The notes: generated by a model from the sequence alone, not told the origin. Shown: positions 42,418 to 50,413, numbered from the stretch's first letter. The stretch: 64,000 nucleotides of DNA from Longispora sp047121295 (GCF_047121295.1 NZ_CP139447.1:4030001-4094000); one strand, 5' to 3'. Numbers and translations are program-made.

Positions 42418-42431
42418 CCTGTCCCGATCCC

Positions 42432-42457
42432 GTTTGCGGCGATCCGCGAACGGGTAG
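42432..42457 (+). promoter_or_regulatory. SigB/SigF-type promoter of csbD
   Basis: GTTT at 42432-42435, 16 bases, GGGTAG at 42452-42457, 37 bases before the csbD ATG. The site is also within an imperfect inverted repeat (CCCGTT.GCGG / CCGC.AACGGG), which may add a second level of control. Confidence 0.75.
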
Positions 42458-42493
42458 CCAGCGCACCGAAGAGCACAGGAAGGACTGACAGCC

Positions 42494-42673
42494 ATGAGCA
42501 TGAAGGGCAAGAAGGACGAGATCGTCGGCAAGGCCAAAGAAAAGATCGGCGACATGACCGACAACGAGAAGCTCCAGGCCAAGGGCATGGCCCAGGAGGC
42601 CAAGGGCAAGGTGGAACAGGGCGCAGACGCCGTCCGCGACGCCGCCAAGGACATCAAGAAGAAGATGACCTGA
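42494..42673 (+). CDS. CsbD-like general stress protein
   Basis: 59 residues: MSMKGKKDEIVGKAKEKIGD, then helical lysine/glutamate-rich sequence with AKGMAQEAKGKVEQGADAV. This is the full-length CsbD pattern, a family first seen as SigB-dependent in Bacillus. AGGAAGGA lies about ten bases before the ATG. The GTTT-N16-GGGTAG promoter upstream fits stress-sigma control. Molecular role not known. Confidence 0.9.
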   Translation: MSMKGKKDEIVGKAKEKIGDMTDNEKLQAKGMAQEAKGKVEQGADAVRDAAKDIKKKMT

Positions 42674-42823
42674 CGTAATCTGCAATGGCAGCGAGCGACC
42701 GGGCCCCTGAAGGCCGGGTCGCCCGCTGACGTCCCAGAGCCCGACCGGACCGCTGGCCCTGGTGCTGTGGACCGCATCCGGCTGGCGTCGCCACGTTGTG
42801 CTTCCCGGGCGTGTCCCGGTCGG

Positions 42824-43159
42824 TTAGCCGGGGGTGTTCAGGGCGCCCGGAATCTCGTCGAGGAGGTCTCGGGCCAACAGCCCGAGTTTGCCGAACCGGG
42901 CGGTGAGCCGTTGGCCGCAGGCGGCGTGCGCGTGGGCGCCCCAGCATGCGGCCTGCGCCGGTCCGGCCCCGCGGGCGAGCAGGCCGGTGATGATGCCGGC
43001 GAGCACGTCGCCGCTGCCGGACGTGCCCAGGCCGATGTCACCGGTGTCGTCGTACCAGGCGTTGCCGTCGGGGTCGGCGACATGTCCGTGCGGGCACACC
43101 ACTGCCCGGTACCGTTGCGCGATGGCCCGCGAGGCGGCGGCCAAGCCCCAGGCGCAGGT
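42824..43159 (-). pseudogene. C-terminal fragment of NAD(P)H-hydrate dehydratase (NnrD type)
   Basis: The fragment begins near GLAAASRAIAQRY and contains DTGDIGLGTSGSGDVLAGII, the nucleotide-binding signature with the catalytic aspartate of the ADP-dependent NAD(P)HX dehydratase. The N-terminal two thirds are missing. Upstream of about 43150 the same strand changes into a histidine phosphatase in another frame, so a deletion seems to have joined two genes. Not expected to be active. Confidence 0.78.
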
Positions 43160-43598
43160 CAGCAAGCAGCGACCGCAACCGCAGCGCCACGTCCGCCCAG
43201 GACTCACCGCCCGCGGGCCGGTAGGAGAACTTCCCGAGCCGCTGCCGGCGGGCGGCCTCCGCCGGCTGGCGGACCCGCACGTCGTGGCTGGTCAGCAGGT
43301 CCAAGACCCCCAGCTCGCGGTCGCGGAGCCGCTCGTCGATCCGGCGCGCAACCGCACAGCCCGCCAACGCGATATCCGCGGTCTGCCCGGCCCGCGCATA
43401 CGGCGACGCGACGACATGGGCGGGCGCCTGCGAGCCGGGCAGGGCCGCCAACCAGCCTCCGACGGCCTCGGCCTGCTGACGACCGGTGGGCGACAGACCC
43501 ACGTCGGCATCGCGCTGGGTCAAATCGACTAGTTCGAGGCCACCGGCCTCGGCCGCGAACGCGGCGACATTGCCGACGCTCTCCCCGTGCCGGACCAC
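43038..43598 (-). CDS. histidine phosphatase truncated and fused out of frame to nnrD
   Basis: From GTG at 43598 the protein starts MVRHGESVGNVAAFAAEAGG (the phosphohistidine RHG motif) and keeps LSPTGRQQAEAVGGWLAALP, VASPYARAGQTA and GGESWADVALRLRSLLADL. After that point, where the second catalytic histidine (VSHG) should follow, the DNA belongs to nnrD and is read in a wrong frame to a stop at 43038. The product is therefore a phosphatase lacking its C-terminal quarter and probably inactive. Confidence 0.72.
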   Translation of the reverse strand: MVRHGESVGNVAAFAAEAGGLELVDLTQRDADVGLSPTGRQQAEAVGGWLAALPGSQAPAHVVASPYARAGQTADIALAGCAVARRIDERLRDRELGVLDLLTSHDVRVRQPAEAARRQRLGKFSYRPAGGESWADVALRLRSLLADLRLGLGRRLAGHRATVPGSGVPARTCRRPRRQRLVRRHR

Positions 43599-43718
43599 CC
43601 CGAGCCATCCAGTTCGTGCATGCCCCGTTCCTACCCGCGACCACCTTCGGCGACACACCCCGTGCGGGGCGCTGCCGCGTCGACGACGCCGGAGAGGTCG
43701 ATCCCGGAACCGTCCGAG

Positions 43719-43744
43719 GTTTGCCCGCGCCGCCCGCCGGGCAT
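43719..43744 (+). promoter_or_regulatory. SigB/SigF-type promoter of the GlsB-like gene
   Basis: GTTT at 43719-43722, 16 bases, GGGCAT at 43739-43744, 37 bases before the ATG. The -10 differs from GGGTAT by one base; the position equals that of the csbD promoter. Confidence 0.6.
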
Positions 43745-43781
43745 CTGTGATCCACGATCTTCGAGCAACAGGGAGGGTGAC

Positions 43782-44054
43782 ATGACGGTAGCGGGCATCA
43801 TCTCCGCACTCATCGTCGGACTGATCATCGGCGCGCTCGGGCGACTGGTTCTGCCCGGAAAGCAGAATATCCTCATCTGGATGACCATCCTCGTCGGCAT
43901 CCTCGCCGCGATCATCGGCACCGCGATCGCCCGTGGACTCGGCGTGGCCACCACCCCGGGCGTGGACTGGATCGAGATCCTCATCCAGGTCGCCCTCGCG
44001 GCCGCCGGCGTCGCCGTAGTCGCCGCAGCTACCGGACGACGTGCCCTGCGATAG
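43782..44054 (+). CDS. GlsB/YeaQ/YmgE family membrane protein
   Basis: 90 residues from ATG with GGGAGGG five bases upstream. Three hydrophobic helices: GIISALIVGLIIGALGRLVL with the family's PGKQN turn, MTILVGILAAIIGTAIARGL, and IEILIQVALAAAGVAVVAA. These transglycosylase-associated proteins are induced by general stress in many bacteria. The SigB-type promoter supports that here. Confidence 0.88.
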   Translation: MTVAGIISALIVGLIIGALGRLVLPGKQNILIWMTILVGILAAIIGTAIARGLGVATTPGVDWIEILIQVALAAAGVAVVAAATGRRALR

Positions 44055-44169
44055 CCGTCGCATGAACGCCGCTGCCCGTTGATGCACAGCATCGGCGGGC
44101 AGCGTGCTGCCCCCCCAGGGCTCAGGAGCCGGGGCCGGCGATCCGAGCTCTCCTCGTTACCCACGCCGG

Positions 44170-44236
44170 ACCAGGACCCATACCCGGCGACCCCGACTAC
44201 TACCCCGAGGGCATCCTCAACGTCTCCACCTTCTAA
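44170..44236 (+). other. possible gene tail
   Basis: The frame reads VTHAGPGPIPGDPDYYPEGI then LNVSTF and a TAA stop, protein-like but without a start. It may be the end of a lost gene next to the ANTAR remnant. Confidence 0.3.
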
Positions 44237-44247
44237 CACCCTCGCCT

Positions 44248-44376
44248 GTGGCGTCGCGACGTGATCGGCCAGGTCAAGGGATCCTGATGCAACGCCGCGG
44301 GTTGAGTACCGACGACGCCTTCGACGTGCTGTCGCAGTCCTCCCAACGCCTCGACGTCAAGGTCTGAGACCTCGCC
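44248..44376 (+). pseudogene. decayed ANTAR-domain fragment
   Basis: The frame VASRRDVIGQVKG is followed, after the loss of one G in the GGG at 44278-44280, by ILMQRRGLSTDDAFDVLSQS and SQRLDVKV, a TGA where an arginine codon (CGA) is expected, then DLA. This is the order of an ANTAR RNA-binding domain (xxSRDVIGQAKGILMxR ... AFxxLxxxSQ ... KxRDxA). One frameshift and one stop mean it is dead. The GAF domain that normally precedes ANTAR is absent. Confidence 0.72.
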
Positions 44377-44434
44377 ACGGCAGGTGGGGCCGAGGCATCC
44401 CGCCGCGGCCTCGGCCCGCCCTTCCGCTCCTCGC

Positions 44435-44746
44435 CTACCGCATCTGCCAGCGGGGGTTCGGGCTGGAATCGTCGATCATCACCACAGGGGCGTTGTCTAT
44501 CGATCCCTGGTCAACGAGTTCGACGATTCCGACGGGGGCGTACTGGCTGTTTTTGGGCGGGAACTGCCTGCTCATGGCGTCGGGCATCACCACGGACCGG
44601 GGAGCGATCACGACGTCGTGATCACCCACGTGCTCGATGGTCACCTGTTCTGCCACGCCCTGTTCAGCGGCGACCTTGCGAATGGCCTCCGCCAAGTCCT
44701 CAGTGTTCTGCTCGCCGGTCGGCAGCACGTGAACTACGTCCTCCAT
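44435..44746 (-). CDS. small hypothetical protein
   Basis: 103 residues from ATG with GGGG upstream. The N-terminal MEDVVHVLPTGEQNTEDLAE and DVVIAPRSVVMPDAM show mixed alpha/beta character; the C-terminal part (GIVELVDQGSIDNAPVVMID) may be a strand region. No signal, membrane helix or family recognised. Codon third positions are G/C biased as in its neighbours, so it is likely translated. Confidence 0.6.
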   Translation of the reverse strand: MEDVVHVLPTGEQNTEDLAEAIRKVAAEQGVAEQVTIEHVGDHDVVIAPRSVVMPDAMSRQFPPKNSQYAPVGIVELVDQGSIDNAPVVMIDDSSPNPRWQMR

Positions 44747-44981
44747 GATGTTTCCCCTCGGATCGAGACGTCACAGGCAAGGTGTCGCCCTCGGACAGTA
44801 ATTCACCATTATCCGCGACATATCGAATTCTCCGTTGGGAATGGTGTGAACCAGGGTGCCGTGTCTGCCACGCGAACAGCAGCGGGTCGGTCAACGGATC
44901 CAGCCGCCCGGAACCATCGTGTTCATGTCGGCCGGCGTCGAGTGGCGCCAGCACTGCGAAATGGAGCGCGAACAATGGGTT

Positions 44982-45369
44982 TTAAGCTGACGGGGCCTGA
45001 GCGCAGTCGTTGGCCAAGCCGGTGCGCAACTTCCAACGCGCGCCCACAAGGAGCAGTCGCTGGTCTCCAAGCCCGCCCCGTCGGCACTGCTGGAGCCCGT
45101 GATCTCCACGCACAGGTAGTCGCTGCGGTTGATCAGCTTGACCCCGCCCGTCGGGGCGTTCGGCGGCACGAACCACTGCCGCTCCGGACCTCCCGTACAG
45201 GTCTTCACGATGACCTTCGCGCCCTCCTGGGCACTGAACCGGTCCAGGCACTTACCGGTCTTCACGTTCATCATCTGGTAGGTGCAGTCGGGCACACCCG
45301 ACCGGCGCTGAGTGCGGCGATCGCGACGAGCGCCCGCCGCCAGACGGCGGTTCTGACGGTCGGGTCCAT
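44982..45369 (-). pseudogene. secreted ricin-type lectin protein, frameshifted
   Basis: The start MDPTVRTAVWRRALVAIAAL looks like a signal peptide. A frame change near 45300 leads to PDCTYQMMNVKTGKCLDRFS, AQEGAKVIVKTCTGGPERQW and NRSDYLCVEITGSSSADGAG, a beta-trefoil pattern with an RQW motif. A second shift near 45040 is needed to reach the natural end (LRTGLANDCAQAPSA). Two shifts make decay more likely than sequencing error. Confidence 0.62.
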
Positions 45370-45491
45370 GTCGACGCCCCATTTGAACGTGTTCGAACGA
45401 AGGCTTGCAGGCAGGCAGCCCCTCCCTGCTGGCCGCGCGCTGCGACCCACTGCTCGAAGGGCCACCGCACTGTGCGCCTAACCACAGATGG

Positions 45492-45523
45492 CTTGATCTC
45501 AAGTCAGCTTGAGGCACGAGACT
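45492..45523 (+). promoter_or_regulatory. SoxR-box-like promoter
   Basis: TTGATC at 45493-45498 would be the -35, and the 19-base spacer contains CTCAAG-TCAG-CTTGAG, matching the known SoxR/MerR box (CCTCAAGTTAACTTGAGG) in arm sequence and 18-base length. A GAGACT -10 at 45518-45523 puts the transcript start at the GTG start codon. No SoxR gene is adjacent; a MerR gene lies at 48948. Confidence 0.65.
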
Positions 45524-45530
45524 GATCGGT

Positions 45531-45932
45531 GTGAGCACAGAGCAGACCGCCGATCTCGAAGCCCTCCGACAGATCATCGCCACCATCGAGCACTCCCAGC
45601 GCAACGAACTGACCGAGGAGTTCCTCAGCCTGTTTCGCCACGACGCGATCTGGACCACCGCCGGCGGCAGAGTGCTGTGGGGCCTGACCGAGATCGCCGA
45701 CTTCACCCGCAAGGCGCTGCCGGGAGCCATGGCGGAACAGACTGTCACCTACGACCTGGTCGACGTGCTGTTCATCCGCCCCGACGTGGCGGCGGTCAAG
45801 GCACGCGGGCAGTACCGGACCCTCGACGGCGTGCCGCAGGGCAACCCAACCACCCCGATGTACGTGCTGGCCAAAGAGGACGGCCACTGGCTGATCACCG
45901 CCGCACAGAACACCGAACAGCTAGCTGGCTAG
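45531..45932 (+). CDS. SgcJ/EcaC family (SnoaL/NTF2-like) protein
   Basis: 133 residues. ALRQIIATIEHSQRNELTEE, FLSLFRHDAIWTTAGGRVLW, GLTEIADFTRKAL and VKARGQYRTLDG ... LITAAQNTEQ match the SgcJ/EcaC family, an NTF2-like fold named from enediyne and kedarcidin clusters; members are also frequent as stand-alone genes. The start is a GTG that the SoxR-like promoter would make leaderless. Binding of a small hydrophobic ligand is likely; reaction unknown. Confidence 0.85.
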   Translation: MSTEQTADLEALRQIIATIEHSQRNELTEEFLSLFRHDAIWTTAGGRVLWGLTEIADFTRKALPGAMAEQTVTYDLVDVLFIRPDVAAVKARGQYRTLDGVPQGNPTTPMYVLAKEDGHWLITAAQNTEQLAG

Positions 45933-46053
45933 ACACGGCGGGGCCTGTTCCACGAACCCCGCCGCGCTTCCGCAACCTGAATCCGATCGCCGACCGCACC
46001 CTGCGGTCGGCGATCGCCCCCCGCCCCGCAGCCGCAGCCGCAGGGAACAAGAA

Positions 46054-46085
46054 GATCGAGGGCCGCATTTCTACGGTCCTCGATC
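46054..46085 (+). terminator. imperfect 12-bp stem-loop
   Basis: GATCGAGGGCCG pairs with CGGTCCTCGATC (one mismatch) around an eight-base loop, followed by a pyrimidine run. Probable terminator of the SgcJ-like gene. Confidence 0.6.
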
Positions 46086-46139
46086 CCCTTCACCATACGA
46101 CGGGACAGGGGACCCGCGTCGGCGAAATCCGAAATTAGC

Positions 46140-46362
46140 TCACCTCGGCAGACTGGCCGGCTCGACCCACCTCCGGCCGGGTCCGCTGGTCAGTCTGGCG
46201 GCCAGTGCGCCGGCCCGCTGGCGGGAGAGGCGTTCGCCGAGCCGGCTCATCCGGCGACGGTCGACTGGACCTCGAACGTGCCGTTCGGGTGGCGGGCGGA
46301 TGAACACCTCCGCCCGCGACCTCGTCGAGGTGGCCGTTCCAGAACCGCGCGACCTCGGTCAT
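46140..46362 (-). pseudogene. decayed small ORF with a strong ribosome site
   Basis: ATG at 46362 is preceded by GGAGGGGAG and opens MTEVARFWNGHLDEVA; after a shift of frame the sequence continues to RLGERLSRQRAGALAARLTS and ends WVEPASLPR with TGA at 46140-46142. The initiation signal looks real, but the frame does not hold. No family recognised. Confidence 0.35.
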
Positions 46363-47331
46363 CTCCCCTCCAGATTCGTCGAAACGTCGCGTCAGGCAGT
46401 CAGGGCGACAGTGCGGAGGGCGTTTCCCTGACCGCCTGCCGGGTATGGCACTTCCTGGAGGAACCCGCGTCCGTCCGCCACGGCCTCCCGTGCTCGGCGG
46501 ACGCGGAGCGCAGGGGTACGGCCGGGGCCGCAAGGGCGCGTCGCACGCCACCGGTCCCGGCACCAGCGTGGGGTGGCGTCTGACGTCCTGGACGCCACCC
46601 CGCACCAATGCGGTCCGCTCAGGCCGATCGGGTCATAGCGTGACGGACGGCGGATTGCCGAACACCCCGGGTGGGTACCAGACCCGCAGCCCCAGCTCCC
46701 GACAACGAGCTGAGCCTGCACACAACACAGCCGGCGACGAGCCAGCAGCACCACCGCACAGCAATCACTTCCGGTCTCGCCGCCCCGCATCGAGAGTGCC
46801 GGGACAGCCGGGCCGACCGAGCCGGACAAGCTGGTCGGACCGGAAACGCCGTCTGCGACTTGCCGAATCTGATCCTTGGTCTGGACCCGCAAGCAGCGAC
46901 CTGACTGAGAGACCACGTTCGGGTCAGTCGCTGTCTCCTTCCGCGCGATCCTCCACGCCTCAGCGGACCGGATTTCGCCATCGCCACCCATCGCGTCGCC
47001 GCAGACCCCAACCGCCAACTCGCCAGCGGCGCAACTCCCCCACCGGACGGTGACAGATCCGTCACCTCCTGGGTGGTCCGTGACCAACGGCCCGGCGGTC
47101 ACACCGACGATGACGCGCGTGTCGTCGTCGGCCTGACCGGTTCGACGATCTAGCGTCTGGGGGCGACGTGGCCGAGCACATCGAAGAGTCGGACGCCCAG
47201 GACCTGATCGCACGGATCGTGCCCGGGTGGGCGGCTGCCGACCGGTCACGCGGGAGGCGACCGGCCCGCCGCACACCCCGGGCACCCAGCACGGGGTCTG
47301 CGTGTCCGGGTGGCCCGCGTGGTGCGCTTTA
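46363..47331. other. 969 bases without a supported gene
   Basis: Open frames here are low-complexity Arg/Pro/Ser sequences typical of GC-rich shadows. The only structure found is the second copy of the palindromic unit at 46572-46599. Likely degraded DNA beside the insertion sequence. Confidence 0.5.
46572..46599. repeat. palindromic unit, copy 2 (inverted relative to copy 1)
   Basis: The arms GGTGGCGTC and GACGCCACC surround TGACGTCCTG, the exact complement of the centre of copy 1 (36149-36175). Both lie near the IS5-family element but outside its terminal repeats. Confidence 0.7.
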
Positions 47332-48216
47332 GAACCGCTAACAGAATGATCGCGACCTTCGATGGTGATGATCGTTGATGTGTTTATGAGGAAGGGTGAG
47401 CAGCCGCCATGGATCGTGCCTGACGGTCTATGGGAGCGCATCGAGCCGTTGCTGCCGCCCGAGCAGCGGAGGTTCCGGTTTCCCGGTCGCAGGCGGTTGG
47501 ATGATCGCCGCGTGCTGTGTGGGATCTTGTTCGTGCTCTACACGGCGATCGCGTGGGAGTTCCTGCCGAAGGAGCTGGGCTTCGGGTCGGGGATGACGTG
47601 CTGGCGGCGGTTGCGTGACTGGAACGACGCCGGTGTCTGGCAGGAACTCCACGAGGTTCTCCTGGCCGAGTTGCGTGGCGCTGACCTGCTGGACTTCTCC
47701 CGGGCGGTGATCGACGCCTCGCACGTGCGGGCCATGAGAGGCGGCCCAAAACGGGTCCGAGCCCGGTCGACCGCGCCAGATCGGGCTGGAAAACACCACG
47801 TCATCACCGACGCGGGTGGTGTCCCACTCGCCGTCAGCCTGACCGGCGGCAACCGCAACGACGTCACCCAGCTCATGCCCCTGATCCAGGCGATCCCGCC
47901 CGTCCGGGGTAAACCCGGCCGGCCCCGTAGCCGACCAGGACGCATCCTGGCCGACCGAGGCTATGACCACGACAAATACCGCCGCCTCGTCTGGACCAAG
48001 GGCATCAAACCCGTCATCGCCCGCCGAGGAACAACGCACGGCACCGGACTCGGCGCACAACGATGGGTCGTCGAACAGACCATCGCCCTCCTCCACGGCT
48101 TCCGCCGCCTGCGAGTCCGCTGGGAAATCCGCGACGACATCCACGAAGCCTTCATGACACTGACCTGCGCCATCATCTGCTGGCGACGACTCCACAACTC
48201 ATTGAGTTAGGAGCTC
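47332..48216 (+). mobile_element. intact IS5-family insertion sequence (885 bp)
   Basis: The left end GAACCGCTAACAGAATGA and the complement of the right end GAGCTCCTAACTCAATGA match at most positions, so they are imperfect terminal repeats of about 18 bases. The element is flanked by TTA on both sides (47329-47331 and 48217-48219), the TNA type of target duplication used by the IS427 group. One transposase gene fills it. Confidence 0.88.
47362..48210 (+). CDS. IS5-family (IS427 group) DDE transposase
   Basis: 282 residues in one frame. An N-terminal helix-turn-helix domain (WIVPDGLWERIEPLLPPEQR, CWRRLRDWNDAGVWQELHEV) precedes the DDE core: first D in VIDASHVRAMRGG, second D in ILADRGYDHDKYRRL, and the glutamate in RWVVEQTIALLHGFRRLRV. 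KHHVITDAGGVPLAVSLTGG and NRNDVTQL are typical of the group. All three catalytic residues are present and both ends are in place, so the element may still move. Confidence 0.93.
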   Translation: MVMIVDVFMRKGEQPPWIVPDGLWERIEPLLPPEQRRFRFPGRRRLDDRRVLCGILFVLYTAIAWEFLPKELGFGSGMTCWRRLRDWNDAGVWQELHEVLLAELRGADLLDFSRAVIDASHVRAMRGGPKRVRARSTAPDRAGKHHVITDAGGVPLAVSLTGGNRNDVTQLMPLIQAIPPVRGKPGRPRSRPGRILADRGYDHDKYRRLVWTKGIKPVIARRGTTHGTGLGAQRWVVEQTIALLHGFRRLRVRWEIRDDIHEAFMTLTCAIICWRRLHNSLS

Positions 48217-48546
48217 TTAGGGCCGGTGCCGCGAAGCGCGGCGTAGCTGGGTGAGGCGGGCCACGCCGATCACGGCGGTGATGACGGCGCCCGCCACGGC
48301 GGCGATCAGCAGGGCCAGGGCCAACGCCAGCGTGCCGTGCAGCCACAGGAACGTGACCTCGACCTTGCTGGTGTTCTGGAGCATGAACACGATCAGCACC
48401 ACCAGGGCGACCGCGGCCGAGCACACCGCGAACCACGCCGCGCTCATCCGCGTACGCGAAGAAGCATCCGCAGGTTGCGGAACGTGTGGCTCCCGCTCGT
48501 CTGGCAGGCCGTCGGCGTGCGGGCGGGGGTCCAACGGATCGGCCAT
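48217..48546 (-). CDS. LapA-domain membrane protein
   Basis: 109 residues from ATG with AGGAGGGG five bases upstream. A proline-rich cytoplasmic head is followed by two helices (AAWFAVCSAAVALVVLIVFM and ALALALLIAAVAGAVITAV) around QNTSKVEVTFLWLHG, the LapA/DUF1049 signature. Its TAA stop is the target duplication of the insertion sequence, so the element landed exactly on the stop codon and left the protein unchanged. Role in membrane or lipopolysaccharide-type assembly is known only from Gram-negatives. Confidence 0.82.
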   Translation of the reverse strand: MADPLDPRPHADGLPDEREPHVPQPADASSRTRMSAAWFAVCSAAVALVVLIVFMLQNTSKVEVTFLWLHGTLALALALLIAAVAGAVITAVIGVARLTQLRRASRHRP

Positions 48547-48947
48547 CACGCCCCTCCTCGCCCCGGTCGGCAGCCTCCTGCAGCAAGGGCGGCGGCCATG
48601 GATGCCACCCTCCTCGGTGAGGCCGCCGCGTTCGAGGGCCCTCAACCACCCTGGCGGCCCAAGCGACCGCTACGGCCGGCACGTGCCCACTCGGCCAATC
48701 GCATTATATCGCCATCTACCAGGAGGTAAGCGCTGATTCGATGCACGTGCGGGCCGGCGGGCCCCCGCTACGACAATCAGGATCATCTTCGTGGGGACCG
48801 CGCACGTCCAGGTCCAGGCCGCAGACCAGCCTCACCACCCGGTACCGGTCCGGATCGGTGAACAGCGGCTACGGGTTCGCGTCCACCGGCCCGCCACCCG
48901 GCCGCGCCGTTTCGTGGAGCCGTCGGGGCCGGGCGGCGGGGCGGGGT
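48547..48947. other. 401 bases without a supported gene
   Basis: Frames on both strands are low-complexity. The lapA promoter (minus strand) should lie in the first part. Confidence 0.4.
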
Positions 48948-49286
48948 TCAGCTGGCGCCGGTCTCGCGTTCGTTGTTGATCCGCAGGGCTTCGGCGAGTT
49001 GGTCTTCCAGGATGATGATCCTGCACGCGGCGTCGAGAGGTGTGCCGTGGTCGACGAGTTCGCGGGCGCGGGCGGCGAGGCGCAGTTGGTAGCGGGAGTA
49101 GCGGCGGTGCCCGCCGCCGGAACGTTGCGGGGTGATGAGGTCGGCGGTGTCGAGGCTGCGCAGAAACGCCTGCGTCACACCGAGCATCTCCGCGGCGCGG
49201 CCCATGGTGTAGGCGGGGTAGTCGTCGTCATCGAACTTGTCACCCGTGCCGGCCGTGCCATCGGGTGTGTGTGCTGGTTGTTCCAT
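48948..49286 (-). CDS. MerR family transcriptional regulator
   Basis: 112 residues from ATG. The MerR helix-turn-helix is AYTMGRAAEMLGVTQAFLRS ... LDTADLITPQRSGGGHRRYS, followed by RYQLRLAARARELVDHGTPL and a short dimerisation helix ending EDQLAEALRI. No cysteine-rich effector tail is present, so it is not a metal or SoxR sensor of the usual kind. It resembles HspR-like short regulators of stress operons. Target unknown. Confidence 0.85.
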   Translation of the reverse strand: MEQPAHTPDGTAGTGDKFDDDDYPAYTMGRAAEMLGVTQAFLRSLDTADLITPQRSGGGHRRYSRYQLRLAARARELVDHGTPLDAACRIIILEDQLAEALRINNERETGAS

Positions 49287-49570
49287 AAGCCCTTCGAAAT
49301 GCCCTTCCAACGCGGCGAGGGGCCCCGGCGCGGTTGCGCCGGGGCCCGGAGTTCGTTCAACACCATCTACCGGCAACGAGCACCGGTGTCATCTTGCGTC
49401 CCAACCCCGTCGTGGCGGTTGTGGCGCGATCGCGTAATCGTGACCGTAGACCACCTTCCTATCCGTGGGACTGCGGTGTCCGCGCGGCGATACCTCAAGC
49501 ACACACGGGCGATCTGGCGATGGCGTCGAAACCCCTTTCCCATTACTACTGAACTGCTAACGCTGTGTCT
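49287..49570. other. gap between MerR gene and tandem repeat
   Basis: No gene supported; AT content rises near 49540-49570 (CCCATTACTACTGAACTGC). Confidence 0.35.
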
Positions 49571-49860
49571 CACGGCCCTACCCGCTGGCCGCCTTGGTCT
49601 CGGCAGGAACCCTCACATCGAGCTTGGTCCCGACACGCCTGACCTGTGCTGCTACGTGCTTGTCGGGCGGTCTGGAACAACACCGCCCCGGTACCACACG
49701 GCCCTACTTCGCTGGCCGCCTTGGTCTCGGCCGGAACCCTCACATCGAGCTTGGTCCCGACACGCCTGACCTGTGCTGCTACGTGCTTGTCGGGCGGTCT
49801 GGAACTCCGCCGCTCACCGGTCAGGACCCTGACATCGAACTCGGCCCTGACACGCGTGCA
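49571..49860. repeat. tandem duplication of about 127 bp with a decayed third copy
   Basis: The block starting CACGGCCCTA occurs at 49571 and again at 49697; the 95 bases from GCTGGCCGCC to CGGTCTGGAAC (49584-49678 and 49711-49805) differ at one base. A third, partial and diverged copy starts near 49827 (AGGACCCTGACATCGAACTC), and the CCGACACGTCTGA motif recurs near 50004. No protein-like frame runs through it. The sequence from 49861 to 50260 holds nothing else recognisable. Confidence 0.8.
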
Positions 49861-50260
49861 CTACACGCATGATCGAACACGTACGTCCACTTGCGCCTCG
49901 TGCTGTCTTGCCGTGCTTGTCGTTCTTCGTTCCGCACATCCGTTCACGGCGCTTCGTGGCCGCCGGCAGCATCACCGCCCGGAGCCCCGTGCACTAACCC
50001 GGCCCCGACACGTCTGAGCTGCCTATCCACTCGAACGGGCGACTAGTCTCTGCCGCCCCACATGGACTCTTGCTCGCTCCAACGAGAGTAAAGCTAACAC
50101 CTCCCCGAAGAGATGTCTACTCCGACCCCTACAGATTTTCTTCGGCGTGTCCGGGCGGCGCCCAGAGCGGCTAGCGGGCGGCGACGACCCGCTGCGTCGG
50201 GACGCACGAGGACCGTTGACCTGGTCCGATGGCAGCCCTACCCCGCACTGGTGCGCCGGG

Positions 50261-50413
50261 CTACACGCAGTCGAGGACTTCCGCGCGGGAGTCGAAGCGC
50301 CGGTTGACGATCCAGGTGAGGGCAGCCGGGTCCCCGGTCGGGCCCACCATGATCACGTGGCCGGTGCCGTCGGCGTGGGCGATGACGACGAGCTTTCCCA
50401 CTCGGTGCTTCAC
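50261..50413 (-). CDS. small hypothetical protein, or tail of a gene with an in-frame stop
   Basis: 50 residues if begun at GTG 50413: VKHRVGKLVVIAHADGTGHV, IMVGPTGDPAALTWIVNRRF then DSRAEVLDCV. The composition is convincingly protein-like. The same frame continues upstream through a TAG at 50432-50434 into PVRDATAITDRALREAMLAI GQQEY, which also looks like protein, so this may be the back half of a longer gene cut by a nonsense change. Confidence 0.5.
   Translation of the reverse strand: MKHRVGKLVVIAHADGTGHVIMVGPTGDPAALTWIVNRRFDSRAEVLDCV

Noticed and set aside
46392..47441. Long minus-strand frame and a plus-strand 202-residue frame before the insertion sequence
   Set aside because: No ribosome site, no motif, low complexity; treated as non-coding.
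49571..49860. CRISPR-like repeat array
   Set aside because: Only two close copies of 127 bases with no spacer structure and no cas genes anywhere in the window.
49594..49872. 92-residue frame running through the tandem duplication
   Set aside because: It shifts phase between repeat copies and has no start signal; a by-product of the repeat.
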